From: Solirubrobacterales bacterium
GTDB taxonomy: Bacteria > Actinomycetota > Thermoleophilia > Solirubrobacterales > 70-9
NCBI GenBank assembly: GCA_030152805.1
Contig: JASLIG010000116.1
Location: forward strand, 1-40,977
DNA length: 40,977 bases
Direction: 5' to 3'
Positions 33,520 to 40,977 of this stretch are shown here, piece after piece. How positions within the stretch are numbered: position 1 is the first letter of the stretch; each line of letters starts with the position of its first letter. A program made the position numbers and the translations under genes. Under the pieces are notes generated by a model, which did not search any database, was not told where the DNA came from, and was given only the letters and a program-made list of their open reading frames with translations.

Positions 33520-34539
33520 TTGATCGGCGTGGCAGAGAACTCTCTGGCTTGGCGACGCAGTAGCTGGAGGACCGAAGTCGGGACCCGCCTCGACGAAATG
33601 AGGAACCGGCTCGACGCCGTCGAGCAGCTCGACCGCGCGAGTGGGCCGACAGCCCAATCCGACGAGCGGCGAAAAGCAGCCAAAGCCTTTGTCAAGGCCA
33701 GCCTTGACAAAGCACAGCGGGCGCTCGACGAGCAGCCGAGCTTTGGGGAAGGATTGATTTCCTGGTGGATCGGCGACACGATCACCACAGCCTGGGAAGC
33801 GGTCCACGAAGCCGAAGTCTGGTTGGTGCGGCTGGAGGACGCCGAGGCCGTCCGGGTGGGTCTGCCGTGGTTGCTCTCCTGGCTCCAGCGTACGCTGGAA
33901 AAAAACGAGAGGCGCAGCAACTATGAAAAAGCGCTCGAAGGGCAGGAAAAGAAAGGCGCGCAGCTTGACCCGACCTTGATCGAACAGGCCTACAGGGACG
34001 TGATCGTCGCCAACAGCGACCGCTACTCGAACCTGCGAACGTTTCGCAACAACCTGATCCTGGTTACGGTGCTTCTCGGAGGTCTGGTTTGCGTACTTGC
34101 CGCTTGGCACGCAGTCAGCCCGGGCTTTGTCACACTCTGCTCCGGCGCAGATGACAACGGCGTTGTCCACTGCGTAGGCGGAGCGGACCCGCAAAGGTGG
34201 GATGTGGCGCTGGTGGTTCTCGTCGGCGCGGTTGGGGGGCTGCTGGCGATCGCTTTCGGCCTGGCCAAAACCGAAACGCCTCCCTCCCGGTACGACCCAA
34301 GGGCCTGGCAGGCGCTCTTGAAGCCGGTTGCCGGCGGGGCGACCGCGCTGGCGGGCGTGCTCCTGCTTCAGGCGGACCTGCTGATCAGTCCGGCCGGCGC
34401 CCGCTCGGAGTCCCTGTTCCTCGGCTACGCGCTGCTGTTCGGCTTCTCGCAGCAGCTCTTCACCCAATTCGTCGATAAACGAGCTGGGGATCTGATTGGG
34501 ACCGATGGCACGGGATCCAAGGACGACGCCAAGAAGTAG
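33520..34539 (+). CDS. Membrane protein with helical N-terminal domain
   Basis: 339 residues from a TTG at 33520; a GTG at 33529 is equally possible. The first 170 residues are helical and charged (coiled-coil-like: RSSWRTEVGTRLDEMRNRLDAVEQLDRASG). At least four transmembrane helices follow in the second half (NLILVTVLLGGLVCVLAAWHAV, WDVALVVLVGAVGGLLAIAFGL, GGATALAGVLLLQADLLIS, SLFLGYALLFGFSQQLF). No family recognised. Composition returns to high GC here. It stands alone upstream of an IS relic. Confidence 0.78.
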   Translation: MIGVAENSLAWRRSSWRTEVGTRLDEMRNRLDAVEQLDRASGPTAQSDERRKAAKAFVKASLDKAQRALDEQPSFGEGLISWWIGDTITTAWEAVHEAEVWLVRLEDAEAVRVGLPWLLSWLQRTLEKNERRSNYEKALEGQEKKGAQLDPTLIEQAYRDVIVANSDRYSNLRTFRNNLILVTVLLGGLVCVLAAWHAVSPGFVTLCSGADDNGVVHCVGGADPQRWDVALVVLVGAVGGLLAIAFGLAKTETPPSRYDPRAWQALLKPVAGGATALAGVLLLQADLLISPAGARSESLFLGYALLFGFSQQLFTQFVDKRAGDLIGTDGTGSKDDAKK

Positions 34540-34558
34540 CGCTCTGACCTAGGTGTCG

Positions 34559-34714
34559 CTACTCAGAACGTTGTTCCAGCTCAGCGAGCCGAGCCGCGGG
34601 CGCCTTGTGGCTGAGAGAGCCATGTCGTCGGGTGAAGTTGTAGTGGGTTAGCCAGCCTGGAAGGGCCGCGGTCCGCTCGGCAGAGTTGGCATAGATCGCC
34701 CCCAGGGCCTCGGG
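34559..34714 (-). pseudogene. IS481-family transposase remnant
   Basis: The C-terminal end of an IS481/IS3-type integrase core: PEALGAIYANSAERTAALPG, then WLTHYNFTRRHGSLSHKAPA (the conserved Y-N-x-x-R-x-H segment) and a normal stop at 34559-34561. A stop codon lies just upstream of the readable part and the catalytic D, D and E regions are missing. A dead fragment. Confidence 0.85.
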
Positions 34715-34762
34715 CTAGCCTCGGAAGCTGATGATCGCGGCCGGGGTAAGCTGACGTGACGA

Positions 34763-35623
34763 ATGACCGACGATCCTTATGCGGTACTTGAAGTTGCCCG
34801 GGATGCGACTGAGGCCGAGATCAAGGCTGCGTATCGGCGACTCGCGGCGACCTATCACCCTGATCGGAATCCGGGGTTTCAGGACGCAGCGAATGAGAAG
34901 CTGAAGGAGCTAAACGCCGCCTACAACATCATCAAGGCTGCCGGCCGATCGCACAGACCGAGCAACTCGAATTCGACCAGTACCGGGCCGAACGCACAAC
35001 AAGGGAGCGGAGATACCGGAGCCAACGGTGAGCCCGCGAGCCGGCGCGGCGCGAGCAGTGCCTCCGGAGCCGAAGGCCACCGCGAGGCGCCAGGAGCGGC
35101 GCCCGACCATCGGTCGACCATAGCGGCAGAGCTGGCTCAGATTGGCCTGGAAGATGCTGACCGAGGGGATCCTACTGTCGATGTTCTTACCTCCCTGATC
35201 CCATACGGCATCGGGATTACCCTTTGTGTCGGCTACAGCTCCTTTGCCACGTCGGGCCAATACGGCTTCAGGGAGATGCATCGCTCGGATATGCGAATCG
35301 CCGGAGCGGCCAGCTTGTCGTCCATGCCTTTGATCTCCGCCAGCGCAAGCCCGGTGTTACGTGGCGAGGCCATTCTGTGCACCGCTGACTCATTGGTCTG
35401 GACGACTAGACGCGTTGCTCCCGTCGACTTTCCCTGGGAGAACGTGTCAGTGACCGCCTATGCCATTGCCTTTTCGGACATCCTCGGCTCTCAGATGGCG
35501 AGTCGTCGCAAAGGCGAGGTGCAAGTCTGGATTGACGAGGGGCCGACGCTCACCTTTCGCACCGGACGATCGGACGCGGAGAGGCTGTCTGCGTACGTCG
35601 ACGCCGCTGCCGCATCGCAATAG
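34763..35623 (+). CDS. J-domain protein with a PH-like C-terminal domain
   Basis: 286 residues. J domain at 4-65: DPYAVLEVARDATEAEIKAAYRRLAATYHPDRNPG, with HPD at 32-34, needed to stimulate DnaK ATPase. A Ser/Ala/Gly-rich linker (about 70-125) follows. The C-terminal 150 residues contain a small beta-rich domain (GEAILCTADSLVWTTRRVAPVDFPWENVSVTAYAI, FRTGRSDAERLSAYVDAA) resembling bacterial PH-like domains. No zinc-finger or C-terminal DnaJ domains, so it is a specialised J protein. Confidence 0.82.
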   Translation: MTDDPYAVLEVARDATEAEIKAAYRRLAATYHPDRNPGFQDAANEKLKELNAAYNIIKAAGRSHRPSNSNSTSTGPNAQQGSGDTGANGEPASRRGASSASGAEGHREAPGAAPDHRSTIAAELAQIGLEDADRGDPTVDVLTSLIPYGIGITLCVGYSSFATSGQYGFREMHRSDMRIAGAASLSSMPLISASASPVLRGEAILCTADSLVWTTRRVAPVDFPWENVSVTAYAIAFSDILGSQMASRRKGEVQVWIDEGPTLTFRTGRSDAERLSAYVDAAAASQ

Positions 35624-35668
35624 GACGGGGCACATAAACAGCCAAACGAATCCAGGAGGGGCAAGCCC

Positions 35669-35788
35669 GCCGACCGCCGCCCCCTGCCGGGCCTGCATAG
35701 CAACCGGCCAATGCAGGCCTTTGACGGGCCACTTGTGCCCTGCATTTTGAGGCACTCGCGGCCACGAGTGCCTGAATTGGCGGTCGGC
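35669..35788. ncRNA. Structured intergenic element, four stems
   Basis: The outer arms GCCGACCGCC (35669-35678) and GGCGGTCGGC (35779-35788) pair perfectly and enclose three hairpins: GGCCTGCAT/ATGCAGGCC (35690-35719), GGGC/GCCC (35726-35740) and AGGCACTCG/CGAGTGCCT (35750-35773). Whether it is a stable RNA, a cis-regulatory leader of the following gene or a DNA recombination site is not known. Confidence 0.45.
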
Positions 35789-35820
35789 CAGCGCTTAGTT
35801 CGTCGCCGCGTCGGGTATTG

Positions 35821-35846
35821 GGCTAGCTGAGCGAAAGGAGCTAGCC
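35821..35846 (+). promoter_or_regulatory. Hairpin holding the ribosome-binding site
   Basis: GGCTAGCT (35821-35828) and AGCTAGCC (35839-35846): 8-bp perfect arms around the loop GAGCGAAAGG; the Shine-Dalgarno AAAGGAG starts in the loop and runs into the stem, and the ATG follows immediately. Folding would hide part of the ribosome-binding site, so translation is probably controlled. Confidence 0.7.
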
Positions 35847-36185
35847 ATGCCCCCTCGTGGAGTGAGGAAAGGCACCAAACGAGCCCGCCAGTACGAGCAC
35901 ATCAGGAAGAGTGAGAAGAAAGCGGGACGCTCGGAGAGCCGTGCCGAGGAGATAGCCGCGCGAGCCGTGAACAAGGAAAAGGCACGCTCGGGCGAATCCA
36001 AAACGTCCTCTCGCAGCTCGACTCGAGGACGCTCGGCGAGCAGCCGCGGCGGCAAGCGCTCGGGCCACGGCCCCGGCGGCCGCACTCGCGAGCAGCTCTA
36101 CAACGACGCCAGAAAGCTTGGCATCGAAGGTCGCTCGAAGATGAGCAAGAAAGAGCTCCAGCGCGCCGTCGCCGGAGCGAGCTGA
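35847..36185 (+). CDS. Small basic protein with SAP/Rho-N-like C-terminus
   Basis: 112 residues, strongly basic, with a long disordered Lys/Ser/Arg/Gly stretch (about 20-75). The C-terminal GRTREQLYNDARKLGIEGRSKMSKKELQRAVAGAS is a SAP/Rho-N-like fold seen in small actinobacterial DNA- or RNA-binding proteins, sometimes annotated as plasmid stabilisation. It starts directly at a hairpin that contains its own ribosome-binding site, which fits autoregulation by RNA binding. Confidence 0.8.
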   Translation: MPPRGVRKGTKRARQYEHIRKSEKKAGRSESRAEEIAARAVNKEKARSGESKTSSRSSTRGRSASSRGGKRSGHGPGGRTREQLYNDARKLGIEGRSKMSKKELQRAVAGAS

Positions 36186-36206
36186 GCATGCCGGGGTGAC
36201 GGCACG

Positions 36207-37121
36207 GTGAGCACTGGCTTCTTCGCCACGCTCAAACGGACCCTGGCAGAGTTCAAAGAGGACAACCTCGCCGATTGGGCGGCCGCCCTCACTTATTACG
36301 GCCTGCTCTCCCTCTTCCCGGCATTGATCGCGATGGTCTCGCTCATCGGCCTCTTTGGCGATCCCAAATCGACCACCGAGAGCCTGACCGACATCATTTC
36401 CTCGATCGGGCCTGCCTCGGCGGCGGAAACCTTCTCCGGGCCGATCGAATCGATCACCGAAAACCGCGGCGCCGCTGGGTTTGCGTTCGTCCTGGGTCTC
36501 GCGGTTGCGTTGTGGTCTGCCTCGGGCTACGTGGGGGCTTTCATTCGTGCTTCCAACGTGATCTATGAGACGCCGGAGGGCAGGCCGTTCTGGAAGCTGC
36601 GGCCCCTGCAGATCGCGGTGACGCTGACGATGGTCATCGGGCTCGTCTTGATCGCCCTCTCGCTGGTCCTCACTGGACCGATCGTGGATGCGGTCGCCGA
36701 ACCACTGGGGGTCGGCTCGACGGCCGTGGACATCTGGAACCTCGCCAAGTGGCCGTTCCTGTTGTGCGCTTTCCTGCTGATACTCGCCGTCCTCTACTAC
36801 GCCTCGCCCAACGTGAGGCTGCGGGGCTTCAAGTGGGTTACGCCGGGCAGCGTCGTGGCGGTCGTCGTCTGGGCGATCGCCTCGGCGCTATTCGGTTTCT
36901 ACGTCGCCAACTTCGGCTCCTACGACAAGACCTACGGAACGCTGGGCGGCCTCGTCGCCCTGCTGGTCTGGTTTTGGATTACCAACCTGGCAATCCTTTT
37001 CGGCCACCAACTGAACGCCGAGCGCGAGCGCAGCCTGGAGATCGAAGAAGGCACGCCGCGGGCGGAGCGCGAGATCCAGCTCGAAACGCGCGATGAGCCC
37101 AAGCACAAGAGAACGAGCTGA
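36207..37121 (+). CDS. YihY/BrkB-family membrane protein
   Basis: 304 residues from a GTG. Typical YihY/virulence factor BrkB protein: about six helices, with the family segments LADWAAALTYYGLLSLFPALIAMVSLIGLFG, FAFVLGLAVALWSASGYVGAFIRASNVIYE and YASPNVRLRGFKWVTPGSVVAVVVWAIAS. The basic C-terminal tail is cytoplasmic. The family is associated with membrane transport but its substrate is not known. The gene stops 8 nt before the degenerate tRNA-His copy. Confidence 0.93.
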   Translation: MSTGFFATLKRTLAEFKEDNLADWAAALTYYGLLSLFPALIAMVSLIGLFGDPKSTTESLTDIISSIGPASAAETFSGPIESITENRGAAGFAFVLGLAVALWSASGYVGAFIRASNVIYETPEGRPFWKLRPLQIAVTLTMVIGLVLIALSLVLTGPIVDAVAEPLGVGSTAVDIWNLAKWPFLLCAFLLILAVLYYASPNVRLRGFKWVTPGSVVAVVVWAIASALFGFYVANFGSYDKTYGTLGGLVALLVWFWITNLAILFGHQLNAERERSLEIEEGTPRAEREIQLETRDEPKHKRTS

Positions 37122-37129
37122 GACGCGGT

Positions 37130-37177
37130 CTCCTGGTAGTGGTCCAGGCGGTCCCCGGCTTCGAATCCGGTCGTTCC
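37130..37177. repeat. Degenerate third tRNA-His copy (outer att)
   Basis: CTCCTGGTAGTGGTCCAGGC begins a stretch that follows the 3' part of tRNA-His with a few substitutions and one inserted base. The 5' half of the tRNA is absent, so it is a remnant. It probably marks the outer right boundary of the island, about 14.6 kb from tRNA-His. Confidence 0.75.
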
Positions 37178-37241
37178 CGTCATTTCTCGGTCTCGTGTGG
37201 GGCTCTCAGAGGATTTCGATCCGGAAGGCGAATAGGGGGAG

Positions 37242-38516
37242 ATGCAAAATCACCCGGCGCGAAGCGCCTTCCGCGGGCGCGTCGCGCCGGCGCTGATCGT
37301 TCTGGCACCGCTCGCCTTCGCCGCTCCGGCGACCGCGTTTGCTGCTCCAGCGCCCTCTGTCCTCACCTTCAAGACGATGCAGGTCGGCGCGCCGGGGAAT
37401 CCGGCGGTCGGGATCGTTCCGTTCGCGGATTCGATCTACCGCTCCTGCGGCGAAGCGCCGCAGCCGAAAGGACCGCGCGCTCCCGCGTGCCAGGAAGTCG
37501 GCGGAGTTGGCTACGGATTCGGGATCGGCAAGCTCGAGGTGACGGTCGGCCAGTACGTGAAGTTCCTCAATACCGTCGACCCGGCCGGTCGCAACACCCG
37601 CAAGCTCTACAGCGAAACCGAGAGCGGGGCGGCCTGGCCCCGGTTCGGCCAGATCGATTTCTCCGCCGGCGCACCCGCTGGGCGCCACTACTCGGCGGCG
37701 GCGCCGGAATGGCTGGACAAGCCCTACGGGTTCGCCAACTTCCTGCGCTCGGCTCGCTTTGTCAACTCCCTCTACAACGGCAAGCTGCTCTCCAAGCAGA
37801 GCGGGACCGAAGGTCCCTACAGCTTTGTTACCTACCGCGTGCGCCTCTCGCGCAAGACCGAGCAGGGGATGTACGACATGCGCAAGCGGAGCACGACGCG
37901 CACCAAGAAGACTGGCTTCGTCGTGCCCAGCCAGAACGAGTGGATCAAGTCCGCCTACTACGACCCAGGGCGCGGCGGCACCTACTCCTATTGGAAGTAC
38001 CCGACCAACGCCGGGGTCTTCGGCGACGGTACAAAGACTGCGCCCGTGCAGGCGACGCTGGACGCCGACGGCAACGTCAGCAACGCCTCGTCACAGCCAT
38101 TGGCGATCTTCCACACGCCGGAAATGGCGCCCCCGACCTGGTGCCCGTCGAACCAGTCGGCGGCGGCCTGCGCCACGGTCAATCCGCTCGGCATCCCCGC
38201 CCAGGACTATGAAAGGGCCTTCCAGGGGAGCCTCGGCACGGTCGGCCAAGCGAAGACCCTCGGCCCCTGGGGGACCCTCGACCAGGGTGGCAACGCGGTC
38301 GAGTGGACCGACACGATCACAGCGCCGCCCTTCGGGGTCAAAGGCAAACGCGTTTGGCGGCGGCTGCACGGCGGCATCGCCAACGCGCCCGTTTACCAGC
38401 TCTGGCTCTCGGCGGTCGGCCTGCAACCGCAGGACAACACCTTCTTCACCGCGACCTACCCTTGGTTGGGGATCCGGGTCGGGGTGGTCGGGGACCTGAA
38501 GCCCGGCAAAGGCTGA
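37242..38516 (+). CDS. Secreted SUMF1/FGE-like protein without the catalytic Cys pair
   Basis: 424 residues. Signal peptide (VAPALIVLAPLAFAAPATAFAAP, cleaved near 35). The C-type-lectin-like SUMF1 fold is visible: GIGKLEVTVGQYVKFLNTVD, VPSQNEWIKSAYYDP, YWKYPTNAG and WGTLDQGGNAVEWTD. In true formylglycine-generating enzymes two Cys near the C-terminus bind copper; here the corresponding stretch (VYQLWLSAVGLQPQDN, then YPWLGIRVGV) has no Cys, so activity is unlikely. Upstream of the propeller and sulfatase genes it probably acts in the same exported system. Confidence 0.85.
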   Translation: MQNHPARSAFRGRVAPALIVLAPLAFAAPATAFAAPAPSVLTFKTMQVGAPGNPAVGIVPFADSIYRSCGEAPQPKGPRAPACQEVGGVGYGFGIGKLEVTVGQYVKFLNTVDPAGRNTRKLYSETESGAAWPRFGQIDFSAGAPAGRHYSAAAPEWLDKPYGFANFLRSARFVNSLYNGKLLSKQSGTEGPYSFVTYRVRLSRKTEQGMYDMRKRSTTRTKKTGFVVPSQNEWIKSAYYDPGRGGTYSYWKYPTNAGVFGDGTKTAPVQATLDADGNVSNASSQPLAIFHTPEMAPPTWCPSNQSAAACATVNPLGIPAQDYERAFQGSLGTVGQAKTLGPWGTLDQGGNAVEWTDTITAPPFGVKGKRVWRRLHGGIANAPVYQLWLSAVGLQPQDNTFFTATYPWLGIRVGVVGDLKPGKG

Positions 38517-38553
38517 GAGCGGCGTCCGTGGGGCGGATTAGGCTCGCCGCCCC

Positions 38554-39981
38554 ATGGACCACCCGGCTCGGTGCTTTCGCTTCGCCCCCCTTCTCCTCGC
38601 GCTGACGGCTCTGGCCGTTGCGGGGCTGCCGTCGGCTGCGCTCGGGGCCCCAAAACAGGCCAGCAAGCAAAAGCCGAAGCCGGGGACGCTGACCCAGCTC
38701 GCCGGCGAGCGTGGCTGCTTGGTCGATCGCTCCTCGAAGGCCGGCAGCTGCGGCAAGGCGCGGGCGCTCGGCGGGCCAGGACCGTTCATGGGCTCGCGGG
38801 CGATCGCGGTCAGCCCGGACGGCAAGCACGTCTACGTCGCCTCCTCCAAGAGCAATGCAATCGCGATCTTCACGCGCGACCGCCAGACCGGCGTCCTCGC
38901 GCAGGCGAAGAAGACCGAGGGCTGCGTCGCCGCCAAAGGCGCGCACGGCTGCGCTGTCGCGATCGGCCTCGACGAACCGAACTCGGTCGCGGTCAGCCCC
39001 AACGGCCGCAATGTCTACGCGACCTCGCGCGCGGGCAACTCCGTCACGGCCTTCGTCCGCAACTCGAAGAGCGGAGCGCTGCGCCAGCTGCCGCCGCCGC
39101 TCGCCGGCTGCATCTCCGGGTTGCCGATCCCCGGCTGCGCCACCGGCCTGGCCCTCCTCGCCCCCGACGTGGTGGTCGTCAGCCCCGACGGCAACAACGT
39201 CTACGTCGGTTCCTTCTTCGGCAACTCCATCGCCGCCTTCGCCCGTAACCCGGCGACGGGAGCGCTGACCCAGCTCGCGGGCAGTGCAGCCTGCGTCGCC
39301 GAGGCGACGGCGGGCTGCACGAGCGGCATCGCGCTGAAGTCGGTCGAGGGCCTGGCGATCAGCACCAACGGAGCCAGCGTCTACGCCGCCACCGCGCTCT
39401 CGAACGCGGTGGTGACCCTCTCGCGCGACCCCGGCACCGGCGCCCTCAGCCAGGCGAGCGACGGCAGCGGCTGCATCGTCGAGAGCGCGCTCAGCGGCTG
39501 CACCCTTGGCCGCGAGCTAAGCGGCGCCAACGCGGTCGCGGTCAGTCCGGACGGCGAAGGGGTCTACGTGACCTCGCTGTTCAGCAACAGCGTCACCTCC
39601 TTCAACCGCGACGCTTCGAGCGGGGCCCTGACCCAGCGGGAAGGGACCGGCGGCTGCCTGATCTACCTGCGCTCCGCCGGCTGCTCCTTCGGCCGCGCGC
39701 TCGTCGCGCCCGAGGGCCTGGCGCTCGCTCCCGGCGGGAAGAACGTCTATGCCGCCGCCTTCAAGACCGGGGCGATCGCCGTCCTCAACCGCGGCAAGGC
39801 CGGTTCGGTTGCGCAGAAGCCGGGCGCCGCCGGTTGTTTGGCGGCCCGCTCGCTGCCCAGCTGCACGCCGGCGCGGGCGCTGAAGGGTGTCAGCTCGATT
39901 GCGCTCAGCCCCGACGGCCGTTATCTCTACTCGACCTCGTTTGAAAGCGATGCGGTCGACGTCTTCAGGAGGAACAGATGA
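38554..39981 (+). CDS. Secreted seven-repeat beta-propeller with a Cys pair per repeat
   Basis: 475 residues. Signal peptide (FAPLLLALTALAVAGLPSAALG). Seven repeats of about 60 residues follow: a GC(x7-12)C element (such as GCLVDRSSKAGSC), then AIAVSPDGKHVYVASSKSN and FxRxxxTGALxQ. This is a lactonase/YncE-like propeller with one predicted disulfide per blade. No catalytic motif seen, so a binding or scaffold role is likely. The last codon overlaps the sulfatase ATG (ATGA), so the genes are translationally coupled. Confidence 0.88.
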   Translation: MDHPARCFRFAPLLLALTALAVAGLPSAALGAPKQASKQKPKPGTLTQLAGERGCLVDRSSKAGSCGKARALGGPGPFMGSRAIAVSPDGKHVYVASSKSNAIAIFTRDRQTGVLAQAKKTEGCVAAKGAHGCAVAIGLDEPNSVAVSPNGRNVYATSRAGNSVTAFVRNSKSGALRQLPPPLAGCISGLPIPGCATGLALLAPDVVVVSPDGNNVYVGSFFGNSIAAFARNPATGALTQLAGSAACVAEATAGCTSGIALKSVEGLAISTNGASVYAATALSNAVVTLSRDPGTGALSQASDGSGCIVESALSGCTLGRELSGANAVAVSPDGEGVYVTSLFSNSVTSFNRDASSGALTQREGTGGCLIYLRSAGCSFGRALVAPEGLALAPGGKNVYAAAFKTGAIAVLNRGKAGSVAQKPGAAGCLAARSLPSCTPARALKGVSSIALSPDGRYLYSTSFESDAVDVFRRNR

Positions 39982-40977
39982 GTCGATCGGACGAGCGCCC
40001 GGACGAGCAGCAGGGCGGGTTGACCCGCAAACAGCTGCTCGGTACCGGCGCCAGCGCGGCCGCCGCGGCGCTGCTCGCCCAGGGCGCCGGCGTCGAGCGG
40101 GCACTCGGCGCCAAGAAAGGCGACAGACGGGACGTCGCCGGGATGAACATCGTCCTCATCCTCACCGATCAGGAGCGGGCGATCCAGCACTTCCCGCCCA
40201 ACTGGTTGCGCCAGAACCTGCCGGGGATGCGGCGGCTGCGCCAGCACGGGATCAGCTTCGAACGCGCCTTCACCAACGCATGCATGTGCTCTCCGGCGCG
40301 CTCGACCCTGATGAGTGGCTTCTTCCCCGCCCAGCACGGGGTCAAGTACACGCTCGAGGAAGACATGCCCTTCCCGGAATACCCGTACCAAGTGGAACTG
40401 CCGCGGCCGCCGGCGATGCCGAACCTGGCCACGGTGATGCGGGCGGCGGGCTACAGCGTTGTCTACAAGGGCAAGTGGCACTGCTCGAAGCCGGCGCAGA
40501 AAGAAAACGCGCAGCCCTCCGACCTCGAGCGCTACGGCTTCACGCGCTGGAACCCCCCCGACGCGGGCGCCAATCAGAGCGTTCCCGAGGCCGGTGGCGG
40601 CTTTATCGACAACGACGGGCGCTTCATGGAATCGACCGGCTCACCGGAGTCGGGGTCCGAGGGCGTGATGCAGTACCTGAGCTCGGCGGCGGCCCAGCAG
40701 CAGCCCTTCTTCCTGGTGATCTCGCTGGTCAACCCGCACGACGTCCTCTTCTACCCGAGTAAGACCTTCGAAGAAGCCGGCTACGACAACTCTTGGCTGC
40801 AGGGAGAAATCGAGGTCCCGCCAACCAACGGCGAAGACCTCTCGACCAAGCCCTCGGTCCAGGAACAGTTCCTGAAGATCTTCAACCTCACCGGCAAGCC
40901 GCGGACCGAGAAGGAAAAGCGCGCCTACCTCAACTACTACGGCAACCTGATGCGCTCCTCCGACAACTACATCGTCG
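39978..40977 (+). CDS. Sulfatase, N-terminal part
   Basis: The first 333 codons of a type I sulfatase; the 3' end lies outside the window. Residues 15-40 (LTRKQLLGTGASAAAAALLA) look like a Tat-type export signal with one basic pair. The metal-binding LILTDQ and the modified-cysteine motif Cys104-S-P-A-R (consensus C-x-P-x-R) are present, so formylglycine formation is expected; further catalytic segments YKGKWH and VNPHD follow. It hydrolyses a sulfate ester, substrate unknown. The start overlaps the propeller gene's stop. Confidence 0.92.
   Translation, partial: MSRSDERPDEQQGGLTRKQLLGTGASAAAAALLAQGAGVERALGAKKGDRRDVAGMNIVLILTDQERAIQHFPPNWLRQNLPGMRRLRQHGISFERAFTNACMCSPARSTLMSGFFPAQHGVKYTLEEDMPFPEYPYQVELPRPPAMPNLATVMRAAGYSVVYKGKWHCSKPAQKENAQPSDLERYGFTRWNPPDAGANQSVPEAGGGFIDNDGRFMESTGSPESGSEGVMQYLSSAAAQQQPFFLVISLVNPHDVLFYPSKTFEEAGYDNSWLQGEIEVPPTNGEDLSTKPSVQEQFLKIFNLTGKPRTEKEKRAYLNYYGNLMRSSDNYIV

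Noticed and set aside
35447..35755. Reverse open frames in the gap after the J-domain gene
   Set aside because: They overlap the structured element and have no start signal or motif.
22638..37129. Search for a tyrosine or serine integrase
   Set aside because: No R...HxxR...Y or serine recombinase pattern recognised in any plausible gene; recorded as absent, subject to a profile search.

Overview
The window is high-GC DNA, probably from an actinomycetote; the gene content (DUF1015, PduO-type adenosyltransferase, 1-Cys peroxiredoxin, tRNAs without encoded CCA, secreted cysteine-patterned beta-propeller proteins) fits Thermoleophilia/Solirubrobacterales. The lineage is an inference from gene style, not a search. 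Positions 1-22632 and 37242-40977 look like chromosome; about 22591-37177 is a mosaic island at a tRNA-His gene.

Chromosomal part, 1-22.6 kb. First come lipid and acyl-CoA genes (acyl-CoA dehydrogenase, class IV aminotransferase, thiolase), a peroxiredoxin and a NUDIX hydrolase. A tightly packed reverse-strand group follows (DUF1015, cobalamin adenosyltransferase, OsmC, SDR; the last three overlap start to stop). Then tRNA-Pro next to a CadC-like metal sensor and a membrane methyltransferase, msrA, a GT-C-like membrane protein, an SRPBCC protein and an alpha/beta hydrolase. Two convergent secreted proteins with basic His-rich tails flank tRNA-Arg. A fatty acid hydroxylase, small membrane proteins, an UspA-like protein and a class I glutamine amidotransferase end just before tRNA-His.

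Island, 22.6-37.2 kb. The 3' part of tRNA-His (22591-22637) is repeated at 25770-25816, and a degenerate copy lies at 37130-37177, so elements appear to have accumulated in tandem at one attachment site. No integrase was recognised. The first segment (about 3.1 kb) carries a reverse-strand protein with a winged helix, a possible PIN-like nuclease domain and two C-terminal membrane helices, plus a HigB/HigA-like toxin-antitoxin pair. Exactly at the end of the second att copy sits a 7.44-kb transposon (25816-33255) with perfect 44-bp terminal inverted repeats, a 4-bp target duplication (CCTT), one DDE transposase and about 11 cargo genes: at least five are or may be DNA-binding regulators, several are small membrane proteins, and one is a secreted six-cysteine protein. 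A shared motif (GCCTCATAAG) lies in two cargo promoter regions, suggesting an internal regulon. The rest (33256-37130) holds a membrane protein, an IS481-like relic, a J-domain protein, a strongly structured intergenic region, a basic protein whose ribosome-binding site lies in a perfect hairpin, and a YihY/BrkB membrane protein.

Chromosomal part, 37.2-41.0 kb. This is a secreted-protein cluster: a formylglycine-generating-enzyme-like protein lacking cysteines in its C-terminal segment, a seven-repeat propeller with a cysteine pair per repeat, and a sulfatase (motif CSPAR) that runs off the window.

The strongest candidates for an undescribed system are the regulator-rich cargo transposon with its shared operator and the integrase-less PIN-like/HigBA element.
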